DNA of 64,000 bases, from NCBI GenBank assembly GCA_963847345.1, contig CAWJZU010000039.1, positions 1-64,000 on the forward strand, written 5' to 3'. Every line of letters begins with the position of its first letter. The first letter of the stretch is position 1. A program made the translations under genes and the position numbers. Positions 34,982 to 43,933 of the stretch are shown here, piece after piece. Under the pieces are notes generated by a model. The model ran no database searches. It worked only from the letters and a program-made list of their open reading frames with translations, and was not told the DNA's origin. The stretch comes from DATARH01 sp963847345 (GTDB lineage: Bacteria; Pseudomonadota; Alphaproteobacteria; ATCC43930; CGMCC-115725).

Positions 34982-36838
34982 ATGAGCCCGAGAGGCGCGC
35001 GCATCGTCGGCCGCTCGTCGGTCTCCGGGCTGCCCGAGCCGGACGAGCGGCTCGGCGAGGGGCTGCGCGCGCTCAGGGGCCTCGCGCCCTATCTGTGGCC
35101 GCGCGACTCGCTCGAATTGCGGGCGCGTGTCGTGCTGGCTCTGGTGCTGCTCGTTGCCGGCAAGCTCGTCAACATCACGATCCCGCTCTTCTACAAGCAC
35201 GCGGTCGATGACCTTTCCGCGCCCAGCCCCGGGCTGATCGCGGTGCCGGTCGCGCTGGTACTGGCCTATGGCGCGGCGCGGGTCCTGTCGCAGGGTTTCA
35301 ACGAGCTGCGCAACGCGGTTTTCGCGAAGGTCGGACAGCGCGCGGTGCGCCGCCTCGCGCTGTCGACATTCCGGCATATCCATGCGCTGTCGCTGCGCTT
35401 TCACCTCGAACGGCGGACCGGCGGTCTGGCGCGCGCCGTCGAGCGCGGCACGGCGGGGATCGAATTCCTGCTGTCCTTCATGCTGTTCAACGTCGTGCCG
35501 ACATTGTTCGAGATCGCCGTCGTCTGCGCGATTCTGTGGCGGCTGTACGATTGGACCTTCGCGCTCGTGACGCTGGCGACGATCGTCTTCTATGTCACCT
35601 TCACGTTTATCGTGACCGACTGGCGCATCCGGCATCGGCGCGAAATGAACACGCGCAACACCGAGGCGAACACGAAGGCGGTCGACAGCCTGCTGAATTA
35701 CGAAACCGTCAAATATTTCGCGAATGAGGCGCACGAGGCGGAACGCTACGACCGCGCGCTGCGCGCCTATGAGGGAGCCGCCGTCAAGAGCGAGACGTCG
35801 CTGGCCGTGCTCAATGTCGGTCAGGGCGCGATCATCGCCTCGGGGCTGATCGGGGTGATGCTGCTGGCGGCCCAAGGCGTCGCCGCCGGCCGGATGACGG
35901 TCGGCGACTTCGTGCTGGTGAACGCCTACCTGCTGCAGCTCTATACGCCGCTGAACTTTCTCGGCGTCGTCTATCGCAACATCAAGCAGTCGCTGACCGA
36001 TCTCGAACAGATGATGGCGCTTTTAAAGATCGCGCCCGAGATTGAGGATCGGCCCGGCGCGTCGCCGCTTATGGTGCCGAATGGCACGGTGCGCTTCCGC
36101 CATGTCGATTTCCGCTACGATCCGCGCCGGCCGATCCTGCGCGATGTCGATTTCGCGATGGCGCCGGGGTCCAAATTCGCGATCGTCGGGTCGAGCGGCG
36201 CCGGCAAATCGACGATCGCGCGGCTGCTGTTCCGGTTCTATGATCCTGAAGCCGGCGCGATCGAGATCGACGGCCAGGACATAAGAGCGGTCACGCAGGA
36301 CAGTCTGCGCCGCGCGATCGGCGTCGTGCCGCAGGATACGGTGCTGTTCAACGACACGATCTTCTACAATATCGCGTATGGAAGGCCCGGGGCCCGCCGC
36401 GCCGAAATCGAGGAGGCCGCCCGCCACGCGCGCATTCACGATTTTATCGTCTCACTGCCGGACGGATACGAGACGATCGTCGGCGAGCGCGGCCTCAAGC
36501 TTTCGGGCGGCGAAAAGCAGCGCGTCGCGATTGCCCGAGTCGTGCTGAAGGCCCCCCATATTCTGATATTCGATGAGGCGACCTCGGCGCTCGACACGAA
36601 AACCGAACGCGAAATCCAAGCGAGCCTCGCCGAGGTCGCGATGCACCGCACGACGCTGGTCATTGCGCACCGGCTTTCGACGGTGATTGATGCCGATCAG
36701 ATCCTGGTGCTCGAAGCCGGCCGCATCGTCGAGCGCGGGACGCATGGCGAACTGCTCGCGCGCGGCGCTCATTATGCGACTATGTGGGCGCGTCAGCAGG
36801 AAGCTGCGGAACGCGAAGCGGAATTTGCCGCGAACTGA
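34982..36838 (+). CDS. Atm1/HMT1-type ABC exporter
   Basis: 618 residues: a six-helix half-transporter domain (about 45-340) fused to an ATPase domain with Walker A (VGSSGAGKST, about 400), signature LSGGEKQRVAIARV (about 505) and Walker B (ILIFDEATSALD, about 528). The order and motifs match the mitochondrial Atm1/NaAtm1 group, which exports glutathione-linked sulfur or heavy-metal conjugates and works as a homodimer in the inner membrane. It begins 24 bases after the MFS gene. Confidence 0.88.
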   Translation: MSPRGARIVGRSSVSGLPEPDERLGEGLRALRGLAPYLWPRDSLELRARVVLALVLLVAGKLVNITIPLFYKHAVDDLSAPSPGLIAVPVALVLAYGAARVLSQGFNELRNAVFAKVGQRAVRRLALSTFRHIHALSLRFHLERRTGGLARAVERGTAGIEFLLSFMLFNVVPTLFEIAVVCAILWRLYDWTFALVTLATIVFYVTFTFIVTDWRIRHRREMNTRNTEANTKAVDSLLNYETVKYFANEAHEAERYDRALRAYEGAAVKSETSLAVLNVGQGAIIASGLIGVMLLAAQGVAAGRMTVGDFVLVNAYLLQLYTPLNFLGVVYRNIKQSLTDLEQMMALLKIAPEIEDRPGASPLMVPNGTVRFRHVDFRYDPRRPILRDVDFAMAPGSKFAIVGSSGAGKSTIARLLFRFYDPEAGAIEIDGQDIRAVTQDSLRRAIGVVPQDTVLFNDTIFYNIAYGRPGARRAEIEEAARHARIHDFIVSLPDGYETIVGERGLKLSGGEKQRVAIARVVLKAPHILIFDEATSALDTKTEREIQASLAEVAMHRTTLVIAHRLSTVIDADQILVLEAGRIVERGTHGELLARGAHYATMWARQQEAAEREAEFAAN

Positions 36839-36913
36839 CCGTTCCGCGCGTATTCCCGAAACCTTTTGATCCTCTTTTCGTTTGTGGTGATTAATTATGA
36901 ATGGCTCAGGCTG

Positions 36914-37327
36914 GTGACTCGAATCTGCAACATTCTCGTCGTCGAGGACGACGATTCGGTGCGCGCGTTGCTTGGTGACGTGCTCGAACACGCCGGGTAC
37001 GAGTTTGTGCTGGCGCGCGACGGCGCGGAAATGCGCGCCGCGCTCGACGGCGATGCGTTCGACGTCGCGATTATCGACATCTCGCTGCGCGGCGGCGAAG
37101 ACGGGTTTTCGCTTGGCGAGGTCGCGAGCGAGAAAGGGTGCAATGTTATTCTGACGACCGGCGACCCCGATCGCCGCCTGCGGCTTGAGGCGAGCGGCCG
37201 GCGTTATCTGATGAAGCCGTTTCGGATGAGGCAATTGACCGATCTGGTCGACCAGATCCTGCGCGACGACGCGGCGCTGTGCGTTCGCCGGCCGCCTCCT
37301 TTCTCGGCGCTCGGCGCCCAGGAATAG
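36914..37327 (+). CDS. Single-domain response regulator (CheY-like)
   Basis: 137 residues, a receiver domain with no output domain. It shows the acidic pocket (VVEDDDS), phosphoacceptor Asp in DVAIIDISLRGGEDG, Thr in ILTTGD and Lys in YLMKPF. The tail of about 20 residues is unstructured. GTG at 36914 was preferred over an upstream TTG because it fits the family start. No histidine kinase is nearby. Confidence 0.8.
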   Translation: MTRICNILVVEDDDSVRALLGDVLEHAGYEFVLARDGAEMRAALDGDAFDVAIIDISLRGGEDGFSLGEVASEKGCNVILTTGDPDRRLRLEASGRRYLMKPFRMRQLTDLVDQILRDDAALCVRRPPPFSALGAQE

Positions 37328-37477
37328 AGCCTATATCGCTCGCGCTGCCGCAATAGTCTTGCGGCTCCCGTCTGCGCGCAGTGTGGCTACGATTATATTG
37401 ATCTGTGTCATTGGGGACCGCTCGGCGGCTGGCGATCATTGGTGGCCGGGGCCCAGACAGCATTACGGAGAGCAGCG

Positions 37478-38497
37478 ATGAAGTTCGGATTGTTCGGCGG
37501 CGCGCGGGCCCGCGGCGGGCCGGCCGGAGACAGCGAGGGCTACCACGATTTCATCCGCTACGTGATCGCCGCCGAGGAGCTTGGGTTTTCGAGCGTGTTC
37601 CTCGTCGAGCACCATTTCACCGGGTTCGGCCAGGTCTCAGCCTCGCTGAACCTGCTCTCCTATCTCGCGGCGCGCACCTCGACGATCCGCCTCGGCACCG
37701 CCGTCGTCGTGCTGCCGTGGCACAACCCGGCGCTCGTCGCCGAGGAGGCCGCGACTCTGGACCTGCTGTCGAACGGCAGGCTCGATTTCGGCGTCGGCAA
37801 GGGCTATCGGCCGTACGAGTTTTCCGGCTTCTGCATCCCGCAGGACGAGGCGACCGCGCGGTTCGACGAGGCGATCGAGGTCATCCGCAAGGCGTGGACC
37901 AGCAAGGGCCGCTTTTCGTACGAGGGTCGCTGGTGGCGCTATGACAACATCGTCGTCGAGCCGGCGCCGATCCAGCAGCCGCACCCGCCGTTCTGGATGG
38001 GCGCCGGCAGCCCGGAGTCGATCCGCCGCGCCGCGCGCGAGGGCTACAATTTGCTGCTCGACCAGATCGCGCCGGTTGACGTGATCATCGACCGGGTGCG
38101 TGTTTTCCGCGAGGAATGCAAGGCGGTCGGCCGTCCTTACGACCCGATGATGGTCGGGGTCACGCGCGGGCTGCAGATCGTGCACAACGACGAGGAACGC
38201 AGGCGCGCGATCCTGACGCGGCGCGAGGTCCTGAAGAATATCGGCGATCTGGCGCGCGGCCCCGGCGCCGAGCGCTACCACCAGATCAAAGACGACCCCG
38301 ACAATTTCGAACTCGACGACGCGCCGCTGCTCGGCACGCCCGAGGAGATCATCCAGCGGCTGAAGCGGCTGGAGGCGGGCGGCATCGAAAATGTGCTGTT
38401 CGCCGCGCCGGGCGCCTCGATCGCCGGCTTGCGCACCTTCGCCGAGGAGATCATGCCGGCCTTCGACCGCAGCCCGATGGCGCTGGCGCAGGTGTAG
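37478..38497 (+). CDS. LLM-class flavin-dependent monooxygenase 4
   Basis: 339 residues, luciferase-like. AAEELGFSSVFLVEHHFTGF, the TSTIRLGTAVVVLPWHNP block and LSNGRLDFGVGKGYRPYEF are typical of FMN-dependent LLM enzymes related to LuxA. GGAG lies before ATG at 37478. It stands alone and is followed at once by the TCCCTGCTAGCAGGGA palindrome. The substrate is unknown. Confidence 0.85.
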   Translation: MKFGLFGGARARGGPAGDSEGYHDFIRYVIAAEELGFSSVFLVEHHFTGFGQVSASLNLLSYLAARTSTIRLGTAVVVLPWHNPALVAEEAATLDLLSNGRLDFGVGKGYRPYEFSGFCIPQDEATARFDEAIEVIRKAWTSKGRFSYEGRWWRYDNIVVEPAPIQQPHPPFWMGAGSPESIRRAAREGYNLLLDQIAPVDVIIDRVRVFREECKAVGRPYDPMMVGVTRGLQIVHNDEERRRAILTRREVLKNIGDLARGPGAERYHQIKDDPDNFELDDAPLLGTPEEIIQRLKRLEAGGIENVLFAAPGASIAGLRTFAEEIMPAFDRSPMALAQV

Positions 38498-38824
38498 ATT
38501 TCCCTGCTAGCAGGGAATTTTCTCCCCGGAGCTGTGCGACGCGGCGGCGCTGGCCCGCCTTTTCCCGTGTGTGCTGAAGGCGTCGTGCGGTGGTGGGTCG
38601 TAATTCCCGGGCCGCGGAACAGGGATTACCCGACGGGCGATCAGGGAAGATTCTGACCGGAACCGGCAAGGTCTTGGAACCGAGCAGGGAACTACAAAAA
38701 AATCGCCGCAAGCATGCCGCCTCCCGCCTAAGCACCGTTCACCGCGCGAGTATCGGCCATGAGTGCGGCGATGTTTGCGGATAGGTTTAGCGGAATGCGC
38801 TCCGCTTTTCCGCCCTACGCTCCC
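38498..38824. repeat. REP-rich gap with TCCCTGCTAGCAGGGA palindrome
   Basis: 327 bases without a gene between the LLM 4 and MmgE/PrpD genes. It begins with the 16-base palindrome at 38501-38516 (same as 21147-21162) and continues with several CAGGGA-like words near 38620, 38641 and 38691. This is the composition of a REP or decayed mobile remnant. Confidence 0.55.
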
Positions 38825-40192
38825 TCACGCCCCATCCGGGCGCAGCAATGCGATTAGCCGGCTCGCGTCGGGCTGGTGGCGGAAATCGTGGATCAGGTCG
38901 AGCAGCGGGGCGATGCGGGATTCGGGCAAGCCTGACGATGGCATGAGGGCGCGGAATTTGGCGTCGATGTCGACCCAGGCGATGCCCAGCAGGCCCGAGC
39001 CGGTCGGGGCGTAGACCGTGTTCGTAACCTCGCGTCCGTCGCGGGTGCGGATCGTGACCGTCGCGCCCTGGCGGTAGCGCTCGGCATTTTCGGTCGGCGG
39101 CGGACCGACCCGGACCTTGTCGATCAGGCCGTTAATGACCGGATCGGCGATCTTCGCGGGGCCGGCGTGCTCCCACGAGAAGCGGCGGTCGGCGACTCCG
39201 GCAGCGACGAAATAGGCCGGGCTGTGCGCCATGTCGACCAGGTCGGCCGGATGCAGCGGACCCGAAAGCGCGGTCATGCCGGGACGCGAGACGATGATGC
39301 TCTCGACCTCCGCCGCCGCGATGTTGCCGTCGCGCGCCGCATTTGCGGCGGCCTCGGCCAGCGCGTGTGACGGATGCCCGCCCGGCACCAGCTTCACCGC
39401 CATGTCCGTAACGATGTCCCATGAGGCGCCGAGATCATCGGTCGCGAGACGCGCCGCCGCCTCGCCGTCCACGCCGCCGAACGCCTCGAAATAGCCCTGC
39501 TTCATTTCGAGGACGCGTTCCTCGCAGGTGTAGCCGCGCCGTGCCGCCTCAGCCGCCTGGATGCCGAGCAGCGTCGCGTTGCCGCAATTGTACTCGCGCG
39601 CGACGCTGGTATCGGCCGCCTTCGCCAGCCCGCCGGCGGAGGTCGCGGTCAGGCCGATCGCGTGCGTCGTCTGCGCGGCATCGAGCCGGAGCAGCCTTGC
39701 CGCCGCACCAGCCGCCGCGAAGATCGCGCGCGTCGAGCCGTGAAACCCGCGCACTCGCGCGTCCGGCACCGCGTCGATGATATGTCCGGCGAGTTCGTAG
39801 CCGAGCACGATCGCGGCGAGCACGTCCTCGCCGCTGGCGCCGTTATGCTCGGCGATCGCCAGCGCGGTCGCGGTCAGGGGCGTGCCGCAATGCACGATGT
39901 TGCGCAAATCGCTGTCGTCCGAGGCGGCCGCATCGCTCATCACGGCGTTGACCTGCGCCGCCGCGATCACCGGCAGCCTGGGGCCGGGATCGAACCACAC
40001 CGACGCCTGCGCCGCGCCACCGCGCTCCGTCGCCATCTCGCGAATGATCGCCGCCGATTGGATGCCCCGCCCGAACGCGGCGCTGGCGAGCGTGCTGGCG
40101 ATCAGCATCGCCGCGTGCTCGATCGTCTGCGCCGGCAGATCAGCGGGGGTAGTCCGGGTCAAAAATCCAGCCAGCTCGCGCGCCGTGCTCAT
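38825..40192 (-). CDS. MmgE/PrpD family protein
   Basis: 455 residues, the normal length for the family that includes 2-methylcitrate dehydratase PrpD and cis-aconitate decarboxylase. The all-helical N-terminal domain carries VLGYELAGHIIDA and GFHGSTRAIFAAAGAAARLL. Later blocks include KLVPGGHPSHALAEAA and DLVDMAHSPAYFVAA. It is likely a dehydratase or decarboxylase acting on a tricarboxylic-type acid; no prpBC neighbours are present, so a methylcitrate role is not supported. ATG at 40192 has GAGGAG upstream. Confidence 0.85.
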   Translation of the reverse strand: MSTARELAGFLTRTTPADLPAQTIEHAAMLIASTLASAAFGRGIQSAAIIREMATERGGAAQASVWFDPGPRLPVIAAAQVNAVMSDAAASDDSDLRNIVHCGTPLTATALAIAEHNGASGEDVLAAIVLGYELAGHIIDAVPDARVRGFHGSTRAIFAAAGAAARLLRLDAAQTTHAIGLTATSAGGLAKAADTSVAREYNCGNATLLGIQAAEAARRGYTCEERVLEMKQGYFEAFGGVDGEAAARLATDDLGASWDIVTDMAVKLVPGGHPSHALAEAAANAARDGNIAAAEVESIIVSRPGMTALSGPLHPADLVDMAHSPAYFVAAGVADRRFSWEHAGPAKIADPVINGLIDKVRVGPPPTENAERYRQGATVTIRTRDGREVTNTVYAPTGSGLLGIAWVDIDAKFRALMPSSGLPESRIAPLLDLIHDFRHQPDASRLIALLRPDGA

Positions 40193-40294
40193 GCCTGGGC
40201 TCCTCGTCGCAATGGTTGAGTTCGCTGCGCCAGACTGCCAAGCTTACCCTGTTGCGCGGGTTGGCCCGGCGCAGCCAAACAGGAGGAGACGAGC

Positions 40295-40648
40295 ATGGCC
40301 ATGTCAATCGGGCACGTCCACATCAAGACGTACGACCCTAAGAAGACGGCCCAGTTCTACATCGACAATTTCGGCGCGACGATGAAGAACGAGGCCCCCA
40401 ACGGCAACATCCAGCTCGACATGTGCGGGTTGCAGCTCAACGTCACGACGATCAGCGCGGCCCAGAACCGCAAGCAGATGATGGGGATCGAGCATATCGC
40501 GCTGCAGACCGACGACTATGCCAGCGCGATCGCCAAACTCCGCAGCAACGGCGCGCACGTCATGCTGGAGCAGGTCAATAACGGCCGCCACGTCGCTTTC
40601 ATCGAGGCCCCGGACGGCGCCCAGATGGAGCTGATCGAGAAGGTCTAA
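40295..40648 (+). CDS. VOC/glyoxalase-fold protein
   Basis: 117 residues with two beta-alpha-beta-beta-beta units. Metal-site positions are H8 (GHVHIKTYD) and, in the second half, H67 (MGIEHIALQTDD) with E114 near the end (MELIEKV). Such proteins isomerise or lyse small oxo-compounds or bind antibiotics. AGGAGGAGA precedes ATG at 40295. It is followed after a REP element by an LLM-methyltransferase-crotonase operon. Confidence 0.8.
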   Translation: MAMSIGHVHIKTYDPKKTAQFYIDNFGATMKNEAPNGNIQLDMCGLQLNVTTISAAQNRKQMMGIEHIALQTDDYASAIAKLRSNGAHVMLEQVNNGRHVAFIEAPDGAQMELIEKV

Positions 40649-40656
40649 GGCGGCGT

Positions 40657-40760
40657 CCACCTCGTCATACCGGCCCACGGGTCCGGCCTATGGCCGGCCC
40701 GAGGATAAACTCGGCCGGTATCCGCTTCCGTGGTGGGTCCCGGCCTTTGCCGGGACGACG
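40657..40760. repeat. Palindromic intergenic repeat
   Basis: CGTCATACCGGCCCACGGG, then GGCCTATGGCC, then CTCGGCCGGTAT, ending GTCCCGGCCTTTGCCGGGAC. It belongs to the same GTCAT/CCGG type as those at 2465 and 11402. The last hairpin (GTCCCGGC/GCCGGGAC) lies 20 bases before the ribosome site of the LLM 5 gene. Confidence 0.55.
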
Positions 40761-40779
40761 AGTACTTTGGGAATTAGGA

Positions 40780-41700
40780 ATGGCCCTTAAAGACAAAATC
40801 GCGTTCGGCATCTCGCTGCCGCACCGCTCGCCGGACGCGATCGACATGGCGGACGTGAAGCAGGTCGCAACGCGGGCCGAGGCGCTCGGGTTTCGCGATT
40901 TGTGGGTGACCGAGAACTCGCTCGACCACGTCAAATGCTTCGACCCGGTGGTGATCCTGACCTACGCGGCGGCGGTGACGACGAAGATCCGGGTCGGCTG
41001 CTCGGTCGTCGTGCTGCAGATCCACAGTCCGCTGATGGTCGCGCATCAATGGGGCTGCCTCGATTATGTCAGCGGCGGGCGCGCGATCCTCGGGGTTGGC
41101 ATCGGCCGCGCCCATCATTACCGGCAGTTCGAGGTGCCGACCGAGGCCCGCGTCAGCCGCTTTCGCGAGGAGCTGGAGCTGATCCGGGCGCTGTGGACCG
41201 AGGACCAGGTCAGCTATGACGGCCGCTTTTATCACCTGAAAGACGAGACGATGTGGCCGAAGCCGGTGCAGAAGCCGCACCCGCCGATCTGGATGGGTGT
41301 GGGCCACCCGGATGCGGTACGCCGCGCCGCGCGTCTCGCCGATGGTTGGATGGGGTCGGGCGGTTCGCGCATCGCTGATTTCGCCGCGTCGGTGCCAATC
41401 CTTAAGGAAGCGCTGGCCGCCAACGGCCGCGACCCCGAGAATTTCCCGATTTCGAAGCGCATCTTCATGGCGGTTGACGAGCGGCCCGAGATCGCACGGC
41501 GCGAACTTTTGCGCTGGTTCACCGACGTCTACCGCAACCCGCCCGGCACCGATCTCTGCGGCCTTCACGGCACGCCGGAGCAGGTGCGCGAGCGGCTCGA
41601 GGAGATGATCGGCATGGGCGCCAATCACCTGATGCTGAACCCGGTCAGCCGCTACACCGAGCAGGTCGAGGCGCTGGCCGAAGTGGTGGGGATGAAATGA
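40780..41700 (+). CDS. LLM-class flavin/F420-dependent oxidoreductase 5
   Basis: 306 residues. Family blocks are IAFGISLPHRSPDAIDM, the RAEALGFRDLWVTENSLDH segment, VSGGRAILGVGIGRAHH and KPHPPIWMGVGHPDAVRRA. First gene of a tight three-gene operon: its TGA overlaps the next ATG (ATGA) and a crotonase follows. This suggests oxidation, methylation and acyl-CoA steps in one pathway, though the substrate cannot be read. TAGGA precedes the ATG. Confidence 0.85.
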   Translation: MALKDKIAFGISLPHRSPDAIDMADVKQVATRAEALGFRDLWVTENSLDHVKCFDPVVILTYAAAVTTKIRVGCSVVVLQIHSPLMVAHQWGCLDYVSGGRAILGVGIGRAHHYRQFEVPTEARVSRFREELELIRALWTEDQVSYDGRFYHLKDETMWPKPVQKPHPPIWMGVGHPDAVRRAARLADGWMGSGGSRIADFAASVPILKEALAANGRDPENFPISKRIFMAVDERPEIARRELLRWFTDVYRNPPGTDLCGLHGTPEQVRERLEEMIGMGANHLMLNPVSRYTEQVEALAEVVGMK

Positions 41701-42431
41701 GCGCCACAATTTCCGACCCGGTAAAAGAGCAGGTCGCGGCGCATTGGGACCGGCGCGCGGCGCATTTCGACGAAGATTTCGGACACAGCATCGGCAGCCC
41801 CGACGAACGCGCCGCGTGGGATCGCATCCTCGATCTGGTGATCCCGGAAGGCGGACCGCTCGACGCGCTCGATGCTGGGTGCGGCACCGGGTTTTTGGCT
41901 CTCGAACTCGCGGCGCGCGGGCATCGCGTGACCGGGATCGATTTTGCCCCGGCGATGGTCGCGAGGGCGCGCGACAAGGCAGCGGCTCAGGGTCTGGCGG
42001 CGCGCCTCGATGAGGGCGACGCCGAGCGGCTGCCCTATCCGGGCGGCAGTTTCGATCTGGTGATCAGCCGGCACGTGCTGTGGACCCTGCCGCATCCTGA
42101 GGCGGCGCTCGACGAATGGCTGCGCGTCTTGCGGCCAGGCGGGCGGCTCGCGGTCATCGACGGCGCGCAATACAACGACGCGACCGCCCCGCCGCAGCGC
42201 GAGAACGCCCGAAACAGCCCGGAATACGTGGCGATCGGCGACAAGCTGCCGTTTTACGGCGGGCGGCCACGCGAGGAGATCGAGGCCCTGCTGCGCGCAC
42301 GGGGGCTGGTAAATGTGGCGAGCGACAAGTTGGAAGATCTCGTGGCCGCCCATGTCGCGCGGCTGAGCGAAGCGGGAAAGCCGGCGCCGCGGCGAATGCG
42401 GTACGCCGCCTGGGGCGACGTACCGCGCTGA
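41697..42431 (+). CDS. SAM-dependent methyltransferase (UbiE/type 11)
   Basis: 244 residues. N-terminal VKEQVAAHWDRRAAHFDED is the helix typical of type-11 methyltransferases. Motif I is LDAGCGTGFLALELAARG, followed by VTGIDFAPAMVARARDKAA, the LVISRHVLWTLPHPEAAL segment and RVLRPGGRLAVIDG. Coupled by ATGA overlap to the LLM gene upstream and 11 bases from the crotonase downstream. A small-molecule methyltransferase is likely. Confidence 0.85.
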   Translation: MSATISDPVKEQVAAHWDRRAAHFDEDFGHSIGSPDERAAWDRILDLVIPEGGPLDALDAGCGTGFLALELAARGHRVTGIDFAPAMVARARDKAAAQGLAARLDEGDAERLPYPGGSFDLVISRHVLWTLPHPEAALDEWLRVLRPGGRLAVIDGAQYNDATAPPQRENARNSPEYVAIGDKLPFYGGRPREEIEALLRARGLVNVASDKLEDLVAAHVARLSEAGKPAPRRMRYAAWGDVPR

Positions 42432-42442
42432 CGGAGGGAAAA

Positions 42443-43213
42443 ATGGACTGCGAGACGATACTGGTCGAGAGCGCGGATGGCGTCGCGACGATCACGCTGA
42501 ACCGGCCCGATAAGCTCAACGCGATGAACCGGCAGATGATGCAGGAGGTTCAACGCACGCTGAAGGCGCTGGAGGCCGACGATGCGGTTGGCGTTGTCGT
42601 ATTCACCGGCGCGGGGCGGGCGTTTTCGGCCGGCGGCGATATCCATGAGCAGCGCGAGCACGACCGTAGATACACGCAGGAAGAACTCGACCGGATGCGT
42701 ACCTACGCGCCGCTGTTCGACATCGGCACCTGCACAAAGCCGACGATCGGGATGATGAACGGCCTCGCCTATGGCGGCGCGGCGGTGTTCGCGTCGTCCC
42801 TCGATATCAGGGTCGGCTGCGAGGACACGAAATTCCGCTTTCTGGCGGCGGCCTACGGGCGGATCAACGCGACCTGGACCCTGCCGAACCAGGTCGGCTG
42901 GCCAATCGCCAAGGAATTGCTGTTTACCGCCCGGGTGGTCGAGGCCGAGGAGGCGTACCGCATCGGCCTGCTGAACCACCTCGTCCCGAGCGACGAGCTG
43001 CACGGCAGGACGCTGGCGCTGGCACGGATGATCGCCGGCAACAACCGCGCCGCTGTTATCGGGATAAAGGCGCTGCTGATGAAGCAGAAGCCGCTGAGCG
43101 TCGCGGACCAGTTCGCCGAGGAGCGCCATTTCACGACTGAAGTCATGCGCGGCGCCAAGGCCGAGGACGCCTTCCCCGACTTCATCGCCCGCAAAGGCCG
43201 CCCGCTCGACTGA
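42443..43213 (+). CDS. Enoyl-CoA hydratase/isomerase 1
   Basis: 256 residues, crotonase fold. Substrate and oxyanion elements are RPDKLNAMNRQMMQE, VVFTGAGRAFSAGGDIHE and TIGMMNGLAYGGAAVFASSL. The usual Glu of hydratases at the second oxyanion helix is replaced by Gly/Ala (AYGGAAVFASS), so a hydratase, isomerase or hydrolase function is not decided. It ends FIARKGRPLD. GGAGGG precedes ATG at 42443. Third gene of the LLM-methyltransferase operon. Confidence 0.85.
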   Translation: MDCETILVESADGVATITLNRPDKLNAMNRQMMQEVQRTLKALEADDAVGVVVFTGAGRAFSAGGDIHEQREHDRRYTQEELDRMRTYAPLFDIGTCTKPTIGMMNGLAYGGAAVFASSLDIRVGCEDTKFRFLAAAYGRINATWTLPNQVGWPIAKELLFTARVVEAEEAYRIGLLNHLVPSDELHGRTLALARMIAGNNRAAVIGIKALLMKQKPLSVADQFAEERHFTTEVMRGAKAEDAFPDFIARKGRPLD

Positions 43214-43342
43214 CCGCACCGCAGCGCGAATGATCCCGGCGAGTGCCGGGAATCATGCGCCATCAACTGCTTAACGGCCCGGACGGCAGCCTGCTCGACG
43301 ATCACCCGGCCCTCCCCGCGGCGCGGCAACACGCGTCTGTGG

Positions 43343-43348
43343 TATAAT
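43343..43348 (+). promoter_or_regulatory. Possible -10 element TATAAT
   Basis: TATAAT stands out in a GC-rich gap 59 bases before the small membrane protein start. No matching -35 hexamer was seen at 16-18 bases. Weak evidence. Confidence 0.25.
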
Positions 43349-43406
43349 AAGACACGGCCGTTCCATCAGGGATAAGGCCGGCGATTGAACAGGTAAGGGA
43401 GGGAAC

Positions 43407-43724
43407 TTGGAACGCTCGGCAGAGATGTTTCTGTCGTCAGGATTGGAATATGTGTTGATGCCAGTGTCGGTGCTGGTTTTTATCATCGGTCTTCCTATCA
43501 TCCTGAAAATACTAGCTTTGTTCGTAGGGCCGATAGAACGAGACTTGATCGAATGGTGGGACCGCCGCGTGGCCAAGGACATTGCGGCGCATGGGATCAA
43601 GCGGCGGAAGGATGCCGATCCGGCAGAGACCGGACCCCGCATCCCGGCCGAAACCTGCTCTGACATCGACCCGCTGGGAGTGGATATCGAGATTTATTTC
43701 ACAGCCTCCGAGACCGCCCATTAG
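43407..43724 (+). CDS. Single-pass membrane protein, unknown function
   Basis: 105 residues. A long hydrophobic helix (about 17-40, LMPVSVLVFIIGLPIILKIL) is followed by a charged cytoplasmic-type tail including IERDLIEWWDRRVAKDIAAH. No family recognised. TTG at 43407 follows GGGAGGGAAC closely, so it is preferred over ATG at 43425. The DNA is less GC-rich than its neighbours. Flanked on both sides by repeat-rich gaps, so it may be a recent arrival. Confidence 0.55.
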   Translation: MERSAEMFLSSGLEYVLMPVSVLVFIIGLPIILKILALFVGPIERDLIEWWDRRVAKDIAAHGIKRRKDADPAETGPRIPAETCSDIDPLGVDIEIYFTASETAH

Positions 43725-43933
43725 TTCGTAGGGTGGGCTCGGCCTCGCGTCTCTGGGCTTCGCTATATCAGCCTGCGACGATGGCGATGGGCTTCGGTCC
43801 ACTCAGCCCATTCACGCTCGCTTCCTTCGCCGGCGCGATTTGTCGTTGCCCTCACCGTGGAAAGACGCAACCCTTGCCGTAAACTCGCCCGGAATCGGGT
43901 GAAGATCGAACAAGCGATTGGGAGCGCGCAGCC
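43725..43933. repeat. Repeat-rich gap with ATGGGCTTCG...CTCAGCCCAT unit
   Basis: The 25-base unit at 43787-43811 (ATGGGCT pairing with AGCCCAT) matches 14940-14964 at the same spacing, with differences only in the 5-base centre. It also contains TAGGGTGGGCTCGGC, a type of widely spread proteobacterial repeat. No gene was found. Confidence 0.5.

Noticed and set aside
33932..35875. 647-codon minus-strand reading frame opposite the MFS and ABC genes
   Set aside because: Shadow of conserved plus-strand genes; composition is Arg/Gln/His-rich without domains.
38498..38824. Insertion-sequence remnant
   Set aside because: Only short palindromes are present; no transposase reading frame or clear terminal inverted repeats.
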